In this document: positions 1-11,240 of the stretch, in pieces | Layout: each line of letters begins with the position of its first letter | Numbering within the stretch: position 1 is the first letter of the stretch | Source: Elephas maximus indicus | Lineage: Eukaryota > Chordata > Mammalia > Proboscidea > Elephantidae | Assembly: GCF_024166365.1 (NCBI RefSeq) | Contig: NC_064819.1 | Location: forward strand, 209,089,293 to 209,153,292 | Direction of reading: 5' to 3' | DNA: 64,000 nt | The notes under the pieces: generated by a model | Seen by the model: the letters and a program-made list of their open reading frames with translations, nothing else | Told to the model about the DNA's origin: nothing | Databases searched by the model: none | Position numbers and translations under genes: made by a program

Positions 1-89
1 CATTACGTCGAGTATATTTCCCTTTTATGGCAAAGCTAAAATGAACTTTGAAATATGCACAATTTTAAATTATTTATACTCCTCTCTAA

Positions 90-296
90 GGAGCCCTGGA
101 GGTGCAGTGGTTAACCACTCAGCTGTTAACCCATAGGTTGGTGGTTGGAACTCATCAGCTGCTCTGTGGGAGAAAGATGTGGCAGTCTGCTTCCATCAAG
201 ACTGACTGCCTTGGAAACCCTAGGGGGCAGTTCTACTCTGTCCCACAGGGTCCTTGTGAGTCCGACTCCACTGCAATGGGCTTGGTTTTTGGTTTT
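90..296 (+). repeat. AfroSINE-type SINE, long form
   Basis: The tRNA-derived head GAGCCCTGGAGGTGCAGTGG starts at 91. A middle segment (AGAAAGATGTGGCAGTCTGC) resembles the 5' UTR of the RTE LINE in this window. The tail (GGGGCAGTTCTACTCTGTCC and on) resembles the RTE 3' end. It lies just past the 5' splice site of exon 3, inside the next TXLNB intron. Confidence 0.85.
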
Positions 297-525
297 ATGC
301 TTCTCTTTCCCATCCCGCAAATTATACACATAATTGAAGATAGAGTGCACTCTAACTCTATCCTTCTTCCTTTTACTGTTACTCCTCAGTTTGTCTTTTT
401 TCTTTTCCTTAAAAAAAGAAAAAAAACAACTTATACTTTTATGAATTCTAGACTTGGATTGTTTGGGGGTAACCAGCCATGGGTTGTAAGGATGTACCTG
501 AAAAACTAACAGTCCTCTTTTCTCA

Positions 526-672
<147 letters not shown>

Positions 673-704
673 TTAAAAGAAATAGACGTTTTTTATAAAT
701 AAGC

Positions 705-925
705 ATTGAACTTGCAGTCAGAAGATCTGGGCTGGAATCTCAGGTTGACCGCACCCTTGTTATTACTCAAACTAGGTCAAGCCACTTAACTTATCTGAGC
801 CTCAGGTATAATCTTTCTTCATGTAAAAAGGGGTGACATCTACTTTACAGAGTAAGTGAAAATTAGCTGAGAAGTTTGTGAAAATGTGTGGTGCAGTGTC
901 AGGCTCATGATGGATCCTTAGTAAA
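705..925 (+). repeat. MIR SINE relic
   Basis: The order is typical of a MIR: AGTCAGAAGATCTGGGCTGG, a diverged AAGCCACTTAACTTATCTGA core, CTCAGGTATAATC, then TAGTAAATGTCTGCTG. It is heavily diverged, as expected of an ancient mammalian SINE. It sits 34 bases upstream of TXLNB exon 3 in the transcribed direction. Confidence 0.75.
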
Positions 926-1060
926 TGTCTGCTGTAACAGTTGTCCCCCACATTTTATTCCAAGAATCCATTCTTGTTACTTTTTCTCCATGTTCAAGTT
1001 AATATTTTTGGTGAATAAAGATTTTTACCCATCAAAAATATTAACTTTATGAAGGAATTA

Positions 1061-1797
1061 TTATTGTTGTTAGTTGCCATCAAGTCAGCTCTGACTCAAG
1101 GCAACGTTATGTGTAACAGAACAAAACATTACTAGGTCCTGGGCCCTCGTCATGACCTTTGGTATGTTTGAGCCAATTATTGTGGCTACTGTGTCAATCC
1201 ATCACACTGAGGGTTTCCCTTGTTTTCACTGACCCTCTACTTTAGGAAACATGATGTCCTTTTCTAGGGACTGACCTTTCCTAGGAAACTCTAGTGGCGT
1301 AGTGGTTAAGAGCTATGGCTGCTTACCAAAAGGTTGACAGTTCGAATCCACCAGCTGCTCCTTGGAAACTCTATGGTGCAGGTCTACCCTGTTCTGTAGG
1401 GTCGCTGTGAGTCCGAATTGACTCGTTGGCAACAGACAGGTTTTTATGGATCTTTCCTAATGATGTGCCCAAAGTAAGCAAGACAAGTTTCACCATCTTT
1501 GTTTCTAAGGAGCATTCTGGTTTTATTTCTTCTAAGGCTGATGCGCTTGTTCTTCTGGTAGTCCACGGTACATTTAAATTCTTTGCCAACACCACAAATC
1601 AATGCTATCCCTGAAGTTTTCATTGCCTAATTTTCAGAAGTAGATCACCAGGCCTTTCTTCCTAGTCTGTCTTAGTCCAGAAGCTTCGCTGAAACCTGTC
1701 TACCATGGGTGACCCTGCTGGTATTTGAGATAACAGTGGCATTGCATCACAGCAACACACAAGCAACACAATATGACAAACTGACAGATTAAATCAC
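1061..1797 (-). mobile_element. Internally deleted RTE LINE
   Basis: From 1061 to about 1595 the sequence is the reverse complement of the RTE 3' end, from the GTTGTTAGTTGCC terminus back to the region of TTTGCCAACACCACAA. From about 1598 to 1797 it jumps to the RTE 5' UTR, recognisable by CAGCAGGGTCACCCATGG read on the minus strand and CTGTCAGTTTGTC near the very 5' end. About 2.3 kb of coding region is missing between them. A SINE is inserted inside the 3' part. No tRNA head precedes the 5' part, so this looks like a deleted LINE rather than a SINE. No clear target duplication was seen. Confidence 0.8.
1284..1451 (+). repeat. AfroSINE, short form, inserted in RTE
   Basis: A tRNA-derived head (GGCGTAGTGGTTAAG) is followed by the RTE-like tail. 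The flanking target duplication is CTTTCCTA, at 1276-1283 and 1452-1459. Removing the SINE and one repeat restores the RTE sequence around the insertion. Confidence 0.9.
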
Positions 1798-2617
1798 CCA
1801 TTTTCCTACTTTGATTAATAAACAATAAAAATAGCCAATCAAATTTTCTGATTAGCATGAAATGGCCAGTATTGACACTTTGGGTTCCTAGAATTCCAGT
1901 CAAAAACAGAGAAATTTGATAGTTTGCCCATTTTGTTTCTGTGGTTTTTATTCTTCTAATATCTCTTTCCTCTCTTCTGAGAACTGATTCTTTCATTTCT
2001 GTACATGCACCCATTCTGTTTCCATGGTAATAACACTGACCAAGCAGAGAATGAAATCAATATAGAGGGAAAGCAGAGCCAAGACGTGGAGGGCCTTTGT
2101 GCCTCTATGATTTGGGGTCCAGCCTTCTCAGGCCTTCATTTTTCCTACCAAGGTCTTAAACTCCGTTGGCAGTTTCATTTCTGTCCCCAGCTGGAGTTTA
2201 CACTGTGTTCTTAAACTCATTTGTATTACTTCCTCAGGCTGCTGTAACAGAGTACCACAAATTGGCTGGCTTATAGAACAGAAACTTATTGTATTACAGT
2301 TCTGGAGGCTGGGAATCTGAAAGTGGTGTGTTGGTGTGTTGATTCCTTCTTAGGGTTCTGAGGGAGAATCTGTTCCATGTCTTTGTCCTAGCTTCTGATG
2401 ACAGCTGCAGATCCTGGGTGTTCTTTGGCTTGTAGACACACCACTCCAAATACCAGCCTCTGTCTTCACCTGGACAGCTTCCCTCTGTGTCTATCTTTGT
2501 GTCTCTTCTCCTCTTTTATAGACATCACCCATGTTGGATTAGGACCACCCTACTCTGGGTATGACCTCATATTATCTTACCTGAAAACATCTTTAAAGAC
2601 TCCATTTCCAAACAAGG

Positions 2618-3565
2618 TGTCATGGATTGAATTGTGTTCCCCCCAAATATCTGTCAACTTGCCTAGGTCATGATTCCCAGTATTGTATGATTGTTTACCA
2701 TTTTGTCATCTGATGTGATTTCCCTCTGTCTTGTAACTCCTATCATATCACTATGACGTTAGTGAGATGGATTAGCGGCAGTTATGTGTATGAGAATCTA
2801 CAAAGTTAGATAGTGTCTAGTTATCTGGTGCTGCTATAACAGAAATAGCACAAGTGGATGGCTTTAACAAAGAGAAGTTTCTTCTCTCACAGTTCAGTAG
2901 GCTAGAAGTCTGAATTCAGGGCACTGGCTCCAGGGGAAGGCATTCTGTCTCTGTCAGCTCTGGAGGAAGGTCCATGTCATCAGTCTTCCCTTGGTGTCAG
3001 AGCATCTCAGTGCAGGAACCTCAGGTCCAAAAGACACGCTCCACTCCCGGCACTGCTCTCTTGGTCATATGAGGTCCCCAACTCTCTGCTTGCTTCCCTT
3101 TACTTTTGTCTCTTGTAAGATAAAGGGTGGTGCAGGCCACACCCCAGAGAAACTCCCTTTACAGTGGATCAGGGATGTGACCTGAGCAAGGGTGTTACGT
3201 CTCACCCTAATCTTCTTTAACCACAGGCAGAGATTATGATTTATAACATATAGGAAAATCATAAAATGGAGGGCAACCACACAATACTGGGAATCATGAC
3301 CTAACCAAGTTGGTAGATATTTTGGGGGGACACAATTCAACCCATGATAGTGTCTTAAGCCAATCTCTTTTGAGATATAAAAGACAGAAGCGAGGAGAGA
3401 GACATGGGGACCCATACCACCAAGAAAGCAGTGCCGGGAGCAGAGCGCGTCCTTTGGACCTGGGATTCCTGCACGGAGAAGCTCTGAGACCAAAGGGAGA
3501 TTGATGACAAGAAGTCTTCCCCCAGAGCTGGCACACTGAATTTGGACTTCTAGCCTACCAAGACA
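2618..3565 (+). repeat. MaLR-like solo LTR (middle of three)
   Basis: It begins TGTCATGGATTGAATTGTG and ends in ...AGACA. A TATA-like TATAAAAG lies at 3376-3383 and the downstream part has the familiar CAAGAAAGCAGTGC run. Flanking 5-mers are CAAGG (2613-2617) and CAAGA (3566-3570). It interrupts the outer LTR and is itself interrupted at 2818-3349. Confidence 0.75.
2818..3349 (-). repeat. MaLR-like solo LTR (innermost of three)
   Basis: This is the reverse complement of the same LTR type as the middle element, so 2618-2705 and 3258-3349 form an inverted repeat. The flanking duplication GTGTC is perfect (2813-2817 and 3350-3354). The terminal dinucleotides have decayed from TG...CA. Confidence 0.78.
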
Positions 3566-4044
3566 CAAGATCATGTCCACAGGTACCAGGGCGTTAAGAC
3601 TTCAACATATCTTTTGGAGGCCACCATTCAGTCCATAATATCATCTGTTCATGATTATTTAACAGTCAATCTCAGATTTATTCTTTTCTTTCCCTATTGT
3701 TCTTCCTTTTGTCTTCTTCAGCTCAAACTGCTGAGTTTACCTTTCTGTGACGCCTGGAAACCTTGACTTCGGGCATCCATTGGGCTAAATTTAGAGAAGG
3801 AGTAGGACTCTGGAGCCTTTTCCCCATCCTCACCTATCTGTGACAACCACTCTGTATAATCAATGTAGGGAGGTCAAGCCATGCTGTAGAGTCTGTGTTT
3901 TCTGATATAAATCTGCTTAAGAATATTAACGACTTAGATAACTTTCACCCAAGAACAAGCATTTCTTGTTTATTCTTTGGTTGCAATATTTATTTTTATC
4001 CTGGAGAGACAAATATGCCGTGGAATTATGGTTGGTGGATGAAA

Positions 4045-4191
4045 TACAGGACGTCCAGTTAAATATGAATTTCAGATACACAGTGAATATTTTATTATTA
4101 TAAATATGTCCCAAATATTGAGTGGGACATACTTACACTAAAAAAGAATTCATTGTGTATCTGAAATTCAAACTTAACTTGCTATCCTGTA
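4045..4191. repeat. Palindromic MITE-like DNA transposon relic
   Basis: The two halves are near reverse complements. TACAGGACGTCCAGTTAAAT at the left pairs with the AACTTGCTATCCTGTA end at the right. The centre reads ATGTCCCAAATATTGAGTGGGACAT. The whole could fold into one long imperfect hairpin. It resembles an old mammalian non-autonomous DNA transposon whose family name I cannot assign. Confidence 0.65.
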
Positions 4192-4249
4192 TTTTTTATT
4201 TCCTAAATCTGTTAATTCCACATGGAATCAAAATTTAGGTATAAAAGGG

Positions 4250-4395
4250 ACTTCAAAGAGCGTCCGAACTAACTGCTTAATTTTACAGATCAAGAATCTC
4301 AGACCCAGAGAAGGCCAGTGGTACATAATTAGTGCTGGTAGAACCAAGGTTTGAATCCAAGGTCAGTCTACTTGCCCTAAATCACTCTACTCCCT
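4250..4395 (-). repeat. MIR-type SINE relic
   Basis: TTTTACAGATCAAGAATCTC, CAGACCCAGAGAAGG and GGTTTGAATCCAAGGTC are in the order of a reverse-strand MIR. It is strongly diverged. Confidence 0.6.
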
Positions 4396-4753
4396 GGTGG
4401 AATTTTGATGCCAGGGAAACCTAGAGAAATAAAAGGAAACTTTTTTTTTTTTTTTTTAAGAAAATGACCTCATTTCTAATAGTTGACTTCGTCTATCTTT
4501 GCCCAGTGAGTCAGTTCAAATTAGATCAGTGGCCTAAGACAGGGAGGAAGGTGGGTGTATTGGGTTTCTCTACCAGCCCTCCAATTATGAACCGTGGTGT
4601 TAAGTGTTGCCCTTTGCATCTGATAACCACTACTGGTCCCCCCCAGCTGGGCTGAATTATCCCTCTTGCAGCAGGAATGGATTTGTTTTGGTCAAGCCAG
4701 TCCTTTGCCCTTGTCGTGGAAGGTGTCCACGTGAAGACAGCTGTCCTGGGTTA

Positions 4754-4819
4754 CCCCCAGTGAACCCAGTGCCGTCGAGTCGATTCTGACTCATAGTGAC
4801 CCTATAGGACAGAGTAGAA
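4754..4819 (-). repeat. 66-bp AfroSINE 3'-end insertion
   Basis: Only the last part of the SINE is present, reading CCCAGTGCCGTCGAGTCGAT on the plus strand. It is flanked by the exact repeat CTGGGTTA at 4746-4753 and 4820-4827. This indicates a severely 5'-truncated insertion rather than later decay. Confidence 0.75.
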
Positions 4820-4859
4820 CTGGGTTAGGTGTCATTTATTAAAATCAAGAGACTGTACT

Positions 4860-4935
4860 GTTTATCAGTTTGGGCCCAGGATCTGGCACAGTGTTTGGTC
4901 CATGGTAAATGCTCAATGAATGCTGATAATAATGA
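4860..4935 (+). repeat. L2-like LINE 3'-end relic
   Basis: The run GATCTGGCACAGTGTTTGGT followed by TAAATGCTCAATGAATG matches the common L2/MIR 3'-end motif. It is short and diverged. Confidence 0.5.
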
Positions 4936-5283
4936 AGCAAAACAGAGCCAACTAGTGCAAACTGGGATCAAGCCAATCAATTAACACTGTCCTGAAGACA
5001 ATTTTGTGAGCAACTAGAGGAAAAACTAGTCTTACTCTCACCTCTGACATTTAATGTATGCCATGGTGATACCTTTCAGTGTGAGTTCAGGTATGGAAAA
5101 CCATCACGTGTCTGGTTTAGGGGAGAGAGAACCAATTGAGCGGGTCCAATGGGTCTCTCTTCCTACATAAACTAACATCTCTTCCTGGGTTATGTTTTCC
5201 TTACCTGTGAGAAGCTTTTTTTTTTTTTTAATCTTCACACTTATGGAAGTCTCTTTTTGCTCTGATAGTCTGTTATTTTGTAT

Positions 5284-8247
5284 GTTGTTGTCGTTAATAG
5301 GTGCTGTTGAGTTGGTTCCGACTCATAGCAACCCTATTTACAACAGAATGAAACATCGCCCAGCCCTATGCCATCCTCACAATCATTGTTATGTTTGAGC
5401 CCATTGTTACAGCCACTGTGTTAATCCATCTCACTGAGGGTCTTCCTCTCTTTTGCTGACCCTTTACTTTAACAAGCATGATGTCCTTCTCCAGGGACTG
5501 GTCCCTCCTGATAATATGTCCAACATACATGAGACTAGTCTCACCATCCTTGCTTCTAAGGAGCATAATTCAAAGGCATCAATCCTTTTTCAGCCTTCCT
5601 TATTCATTGCCCAGGTTTCACATGCATATGTGGCAAATGAAAACACCATGGCTTGGGTCAGGCACACCTTAATCCTTAAAGTGACGTCTTTGCTTTTTAA
5701 TGCTTTAAAGAGGTCTTTTGTAGTGGATTTGCCTAATGTAATACATTGTTTGATTTCTTGACTGCTACTTCCATGGGTGTTGATTGAGGATGGAAGTAAA
5801 ATGAAATCCTTGACAACTTCAATCTTTTCTCCATTTATCATGATGTTGCTTATTGGTCCAGTTGTGAGGATTTTTGTTTTCTGTTGAGGTGTAATCCATA
5901 CTGAAGGCTGTTATCTTTGATCTTCATCAGTAAATGCTTCAAGTCCTCTCTACTTTTAGCAAGCAAGGTGTGTCAGCTGCATGTTGAAGGTTGTTAATAA
6001 GTCTTTATCCAGCTCTGATACTGAGTTCTTCTTCATGTAGTTCACCTTCTTTAATTATATTCTCAGCATACAGATTGAATAATTATGGTGAAAGGATACA
6101 AAGCAAACACATATCAGGAAAGGCTATAAACCACATAGTATCCCCTTGTTCTTTTTGAATGACTACCTCTTGGTCTAAGTGCAGGTTCCTCGTGAGCACA
6201 GTTAAGTGCTCTCGAATTCCTATTCTTCTCAATGTTATCCATAATTTGTTATGATCCACAGAGTTGAATGCCTTTGCACAGTCAGTAAATCACAGGTAAA
6301 CATCCTTCTGGTATTCTCTGCTTTCAGCCAGGATCCATCTGACATCAGCAATGATATCCCTTGTTCCATGTCCTCTTCTGAATCTGGCTTGATTTTCTGG
6401 CAGTTCCCTGTTGATGTACTGCTGCAGCCACTTTTGAATGATCTTCAGCAAAATTTTACTTGTGTGTGATATTAATGATATTGTTTGATAATTTCTGCAT
6501 TCTGCTGGATCACCTTTTTTTGAAATGGGTACAAATATGGATCTCTTCCAGTTGGTTGGCCAGGTAGCTGTCTTCCAAATTTCTTGTCATAGACGAGTGT
6601 GCACCTCCAGTGCTGCATCTGTTTGCTAAAATATCTCAGTTGGTATTCTGTCAATTCCTGGAAGTTTTTTTTTTTTTTTTGCCCATACTTTCAGTGCAGC
6701 TTGGATTTCTTCCTTCAGTACCATGGGTTCTTGATCATATGCTGTCTCCTGAAATGGTTGAATGTTGACCAATTCTTTTGGGTACAGTGACTCTGTGTAT
6801 TCCTTCCATCTTCTTTTGATGCTTCCTGAATCATTTAGTATTTTCCCTGTAGAATCCTTCAATATTGCAACTCGAGGCTTGAATTTTTTCTTCAGTTCTT
6901 TCAGCTTGAGAAATGCCAAGCATGCTCCTCTCTTTTGGTTTTCTAACTCCAGGTCTTTGAACATGTCATTATAATACTTTACTTTGTCTTCTCGAGCTGA
7001 TCTTTGAAATCTTCCGTTCAACTCTTTTACTTCATTTCTTCCTTTTGCTTTAGCTATTCTATGTTCAAGAGCAACTTTCAGAGTATCTTCTGCCATCCAT
7101 TTTGGTCTTTTCTTTCTTTCTTGTCTTTTAAGTGACCTCTTGCTTTCTTCATGTATGCTGTCCTAGGTGTCATTCCACAAATCATCTGGTCTTCACTGAC
7201 TAGTGTTCAGTGTGTCAAACCTATTCTTGAGGTGGTCTCTGAATTCAGGTGGGATATATTCAAAGTTGTACTGTGGCTCTCGTGGACTTGTTCTAATTTT
7301 CTTCAACTTCAGCTTGAACTTGCATGTGAGCAATTGATGGTCTGTTCCACAGTTGCCCCTGGCCTTGTTCTGACTGATGACATTGAGCTTCTCCATCATC
7401 TCTTTCCACAGATGTAGTTGATTTGATTCCTGTGTATTCCATCTGGCGAGGTCCATGTGTATCGTTGCTGTTTATGTTGTTGAAAAAGTTATTTGCTATG
7501 AAGAAATTATTGGTCTTGTAAAATTCTATCATTTGATCTCCAGCATCATTTCTATCACCAAGGCCATATTTTCTAACTACTGATCCTTCTTCTTTGTTTC
7601 CAGCTTTCACATTGCAATCACCAGTAATTACCAATTCATCTTGATTGCACATTTGATCAATTTCAGACTGCAGAAGTTGGTACAAAATCTTTGATTTCTT
7701 CATCTTTGGCCTTAGTGGTTGGTGCATTAATCTGAATAATAGTCATATTAACTGGTCTTCCTTATAGGTCTATCCTATCACTGACAGCATTGTACTTCAG
7801 GACAGATCTTGAAATGTTCTTTTTGACAATGAACGCGACACCATTCCTCTTCAATTTGTCATTCCTGGCATAGTAGACCATATGATTGTCTGATTCAAAA
7901 TGGCCAATATCAATTCATTTCAGCTCACGAATGCATAGGATATTGATGTTTATGTGTTCCATTTCATTTTTGACAATTGCCTATGTTCCTAGATTCATAC
8001 TTCATACATTCCAGGTTCTGATAACTAATGGATGTTTGCAGCTGCTTCTTTTCATTTTGAGTCATGCCACATCAGCAAATGAAGGTCCTGAAAGCTTGAC
8101 TCCATCCACATTATTAAGGTCAACTCTACTTTGAGGCGACAACTCTTTCCAAGTCATCTTTTGAGTGCCTTCCAACCTGAGGGGCTCATCTTCCAGCACT
8201 ATATCGGACAATGTTCTGTTGCTATTCACAAGGTTTTCACTGGCTAA
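5284..8247 (-). mobile_element. Nearly full-length RTE LINE
   Basis: This element runs from the 3' end (GTTGTTGTCGTTAATAGGTG at 5284) to within the 5' UTR near 8247, where it is 5'-truncated. An 11-bp target duplication, TTATTTTGTAT, flanks it at 5273-5283 and 8248-8258. Reading right to left it has an endonuclease region (about 8080-7200) and a reverse-transcriptase region (about 7090-6000), then the 3' end. The coding frame is broken many times; pieces seen include one with PGIDRIPTEIF at 6626-7096 and an endonuclease piece with ITGDCN at 7293-7727. It lies in TXLNB intron 2, in the same orientation as the gene. Confidence 0.92.
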
Positions 8248-9239
8248 TTATTTTGTATAGAGGGTTAAAATTCAGATGCATCAATCTACCCTTCAAAAAT
8301 TATTTTTCTCTTCAACAAAAAAATCCAAGTAATTCGAAGCAGGCATGTGTAGAATTCATAAGTTTGTGACATCAGAGAACTTATTCCTTAAGCTGCCATT
8401 GATTTTGCTGGACTAAAAGTGCTGTGTGGGATTATTGTGGAGGAAGGGGATAGACAAAGAGATTAGCTCATCTTGTAAGAAAGACTATAATTAAAGCTTC
8501 ATGAAAGTGGGGTCACTTAGTCACAACAGGACTTTTCATCAGGAGGGGATCAAGTGTGTTCTTATTCCAAGTGTATCATTCCAAAGCCAGCCTCATTTCT
8601 TTCCCATTGAAGCTGGAGAAGGCATATGGTGGGCATGTGGTCACCATACTGCAAAATGCTCAGCTTGGTAGTAAATCTACATGAAAGCAGAACTACCCGT
8701 GCAGCAAGAACAACGATGTCATATATGTATGTGGTCACTGGCTCAGATGTAGACTGATGGAATATTGGAATACAAAGGAATTATTTTCACATCAAAAAAT
8801 TAAAAACCTTAAATTAAGACAACTAAACCCACTGTAGGCATGTCGACCGGGATTTTTCTGAAACGTCTAGCATTAGTGATGATTGTTTACAGTAAGTTTG
8901 GTGATCATTTATGCAGAATTAATGAGTGTTCAAAATTATGTATTTTCTCTTCCAAAATTATTTTTTAGGGCTTTGGGGCTAAGATTTCATCTTTTATCTC
9001 TCTGTGTGCCTGCCTTACCCATCACATTTTCCACGTGTTGTGGCAAAAACTTAAAGCAGGCAAAGGTTGTTCATGTTCTTTTCAAATGTTAGACCCAGAT
9101 TCATATTTCAGTGTTAATTTTGTTTTCCATTTAATACAATTTAAAAATACTGAATGTGATAAAATAATTCCTAAAGATCTGTATGTATCTTTTAAGGGAA
9201 AAAAGATTCATGTATTTAGAGGGTAGAAAGGTTAGTATA

Positions 9240-9400
9240 GTTAAATTCATACTGGACTAATGAGTGGAGACCTGGGTTCTAGAACCTACTTCACCATCAA
9301 CTAGTTGGGTAACCTTTTTGGCAGACTCTAAAGCTCTTTGGGCCTCAGCGTCTCTCTCTATAAAGTTGGTGGGTTAACATAATGGATTCTAAGCTCAGCC
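9240..9400 (+). repeat. MIR SINE relic
   Basis: GAGACCTGGGTTCTAGAACC followed by CTAGTTGGGTAACC and GGGCCTCAGCGTCTC follow the MIR layout. Confidence 0.65.
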
Positions 9401-9608
9401 TCTAAAGTTTGGTGGTTCCATGACTAAAATAGCTTTAGCCATTTTAACCTGCTTTAGGTAACAAAAACAACAGAAGTAATATTGTTTGGTGATATATTTT
9501 CTTCCTAAAATGTTTTGGTCCACTTTTTAAATTTGTAAAGATTCTCTTACCCCTCACCGTATTTTATAGTCATGGTTCTGTTTAGCTTGGTTTTAATACC
9601 TCTATCCA

Positions 9609-9820
9609 GGTCCCTGTGTGGCACAAACAGTTTGCACTCAACTACTAACTGAAAGATTGGCAGTTTGAACCCACCCAGCAGCACTACGGAAGAAAGGCCT
9701 GGTGATCTGCTTCCATAAAGATTACAGCTAAGGAAGTGGTTCTTCTCTGGGGTGGCTCTACTCTATAACACATAGGGTCACCATGAGTCAGAATCAACTC
9801 AATGCCAATTTTTTTTTTAA
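9609..9820 (+). repeat. AfroSINE-type SINE, long form
   Basis: The head is GTCCCTGTGTGGCACAAACA. The middle block GGAAGAAAGGCCTGGTGATC resembles the RTE 5' UTR. The tail CACATAGGGTCACCATGAGT resembles the RTE 3' end. A T-rich stretch follows. Confidence 0.85.
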
Positions 9821-10081
9821 TGCCTTTATTGGTTTTAAAAATACTACCTTCTCTGTATTTTCTAGTCACATTTCTTTCCATTTGGCCAATACTTTATACC
9901 GTTTGTATTTTAGCGACCTTGGTATATGCACTTGGGGCTTTGGCCTTTCATTCAGCACAGAAGTGGAACTAGGCTTCTTATTAGGTCAGTCGATAATATG
10001 TCAAGCTATTAGCAATTTCTTTACTATAACTATAAAGAATATTTTCTTAAAAAAAAAAAACTTGAGGAATCTAATAATGAG

Positions 10082-10405
10082 TGAGACATTGGTGGCTCAG
10101 TTGTAGAATTCTCCCCTTCCATGTGGAAGACCTAAGTTTAATTCCTGGCCAGTGTACCTCATGCAGAGCCACCACTTGTCTGTTACTGGAAGTTTGTGTG
10201 TTGCTATGATGCTGAACAGGTTTTAGAAGAGCTTCCAGACTAAGAAGGAGTAGAAAGAAAGGCCCGGCTATCTACTTTTGAAGATCAACCAAAGAAAAAA
10301 ATGAATCATAATGATTCCCAGTCGATCATGGGGATGTTGTAGGACCGGGTAATGTTTCATTTGATTGTGCACGGGGTCACTGTGAGTTGGGGGCTGAATG
10401 ACAAC
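10082..10405 (+). repeat. Composite SINE: tRNA-Gly-like head, RTE 5' body, RTE 3' tail
   Basis: The first 70 bases read like a tRNA-Gly gene: CATTGGTGGCTCAGTTGTAG, then GAATTC and TTTAATTCCTGGCCAGTG. The body (about 10160-10285) follows the RTE 5' UTR, including TGTGTGTTGCTATGATGCTG and GAGCTTCCAGACTAAG. The tail (about 10345-10405) follows the RTE 3' end, including GACCGGGTAATGTTTC and GGGGTCACTGTGAGT, ending in an ACAACAA-type run. The target duplication AATAATGAG is exact at 10073-10081 and 10406-10414, so the three parts arrived as one unit. Confidence 0.85.
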
Positions 10406-11081
10406 AATAATGAGGAGATTATTCCAGGGAGAATATGATAAAGTAAAAAAGAAAAATATCAGAAGGAACAGTCAAATATTAATACATCCATTCCCTGCCC
10501 TGGTCAGAAGAGAGTGCTAATCATTTCTCTTCTCTTCCATCTGCTTCTCTAAATCCTCTTCTTCTTTCAGAATCTGGCCTAAGTTCTACTTCTTTATGGA
10601 TCTACTCATGAACTTTTGAGTCTCTGGGGATTCCTTTTTCACTTGATTTCTTTTGATCTCTATAAAATCTAGCATTTGTATCAAAGCATCAGGTTATCTC
10701 GCTCTCAGAGTGAAACTAGGAATCCAATTAAAATGGATAAAACAAACCATCTGGGAAAGTGACCATCCTAAGGAACGCAAAACCCAGTGCCATCCTAAGG
10801 AAGAGTAAGTAAATGGGTATCTGAAGACTTCTCAGAATAACATGGCCTAATCAAGGTGCCTTTCAGCAGGCACCTGTAACTAGAAATATGAAGCCCATGA
10901 ACTTTATGCCTATTGTTTCTGTGTATTTCTGTCTCTCAGGGTTAGTGACTTCAAGTCTGACCCTTGCTGTCTTTATGACTGCTGTCATGAGACAGGACAG
11001 ACCTGTAGATCAACCTTATTTATCTCCTAGGTTTATGCTTTGAGCCTATGACTTCCTACTCAATCAATCATCAATCTAAAT

Positions 11082-11240
11082 ATCAAAAGGTGTATTCCAC
11101 CAAGAGGCAACTTGGAAGAAAGGCATGGCAATCTACTTCCAAAAGATCACAGCCATTGAAAACCCTATGGAGCACAGTTTTACTCTGAAACACACGGGGT
11201 TGCCAAGAGTTGGAAATGACTTGATGGTGACTGGTTACTG
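11082..11240 (+). repeat. AfroSINE long form, 5' end degraded
   Basis: The RTE-5'-like block GGAAGAAAGGCATGGCAATC and the tail CACACGGGGTTGCCAAGAGT are clear. The tRNA head is barely recognisable. Confidence 0.75.

Larger units (their letters stand above)
2222..3640 (-). repeat. ERVL-MaLR-like solo LTR (outermost of three)
   Basis: On the minus strand it starts TATTATGGACTGAAT and ends TTACAGCAGCC...TAATACA, the layout of a MaLR LTR. It is split by another LTR at 2618-3565. Candidate 5-bp target duplications are TCATT (2217-2221) and TCATC (3641-3645), one mismatch. It has no coding content. Confidence 0.7.

Noticed and set aside
2618..3640. A provirus bounded by LTRs
   Set aside because: The LTRs are nested and in opposite orientations with separate target flanks, and there is no gag, pol or env sequence between them.
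10084..10155. A possible tRNA-Gly gene
   Set aside because: The tRNA-like unit is fused to RTE-derived sequence and flanked by the SINE target duplication, so it is a SINE head. Stem mismatches also argue against function.
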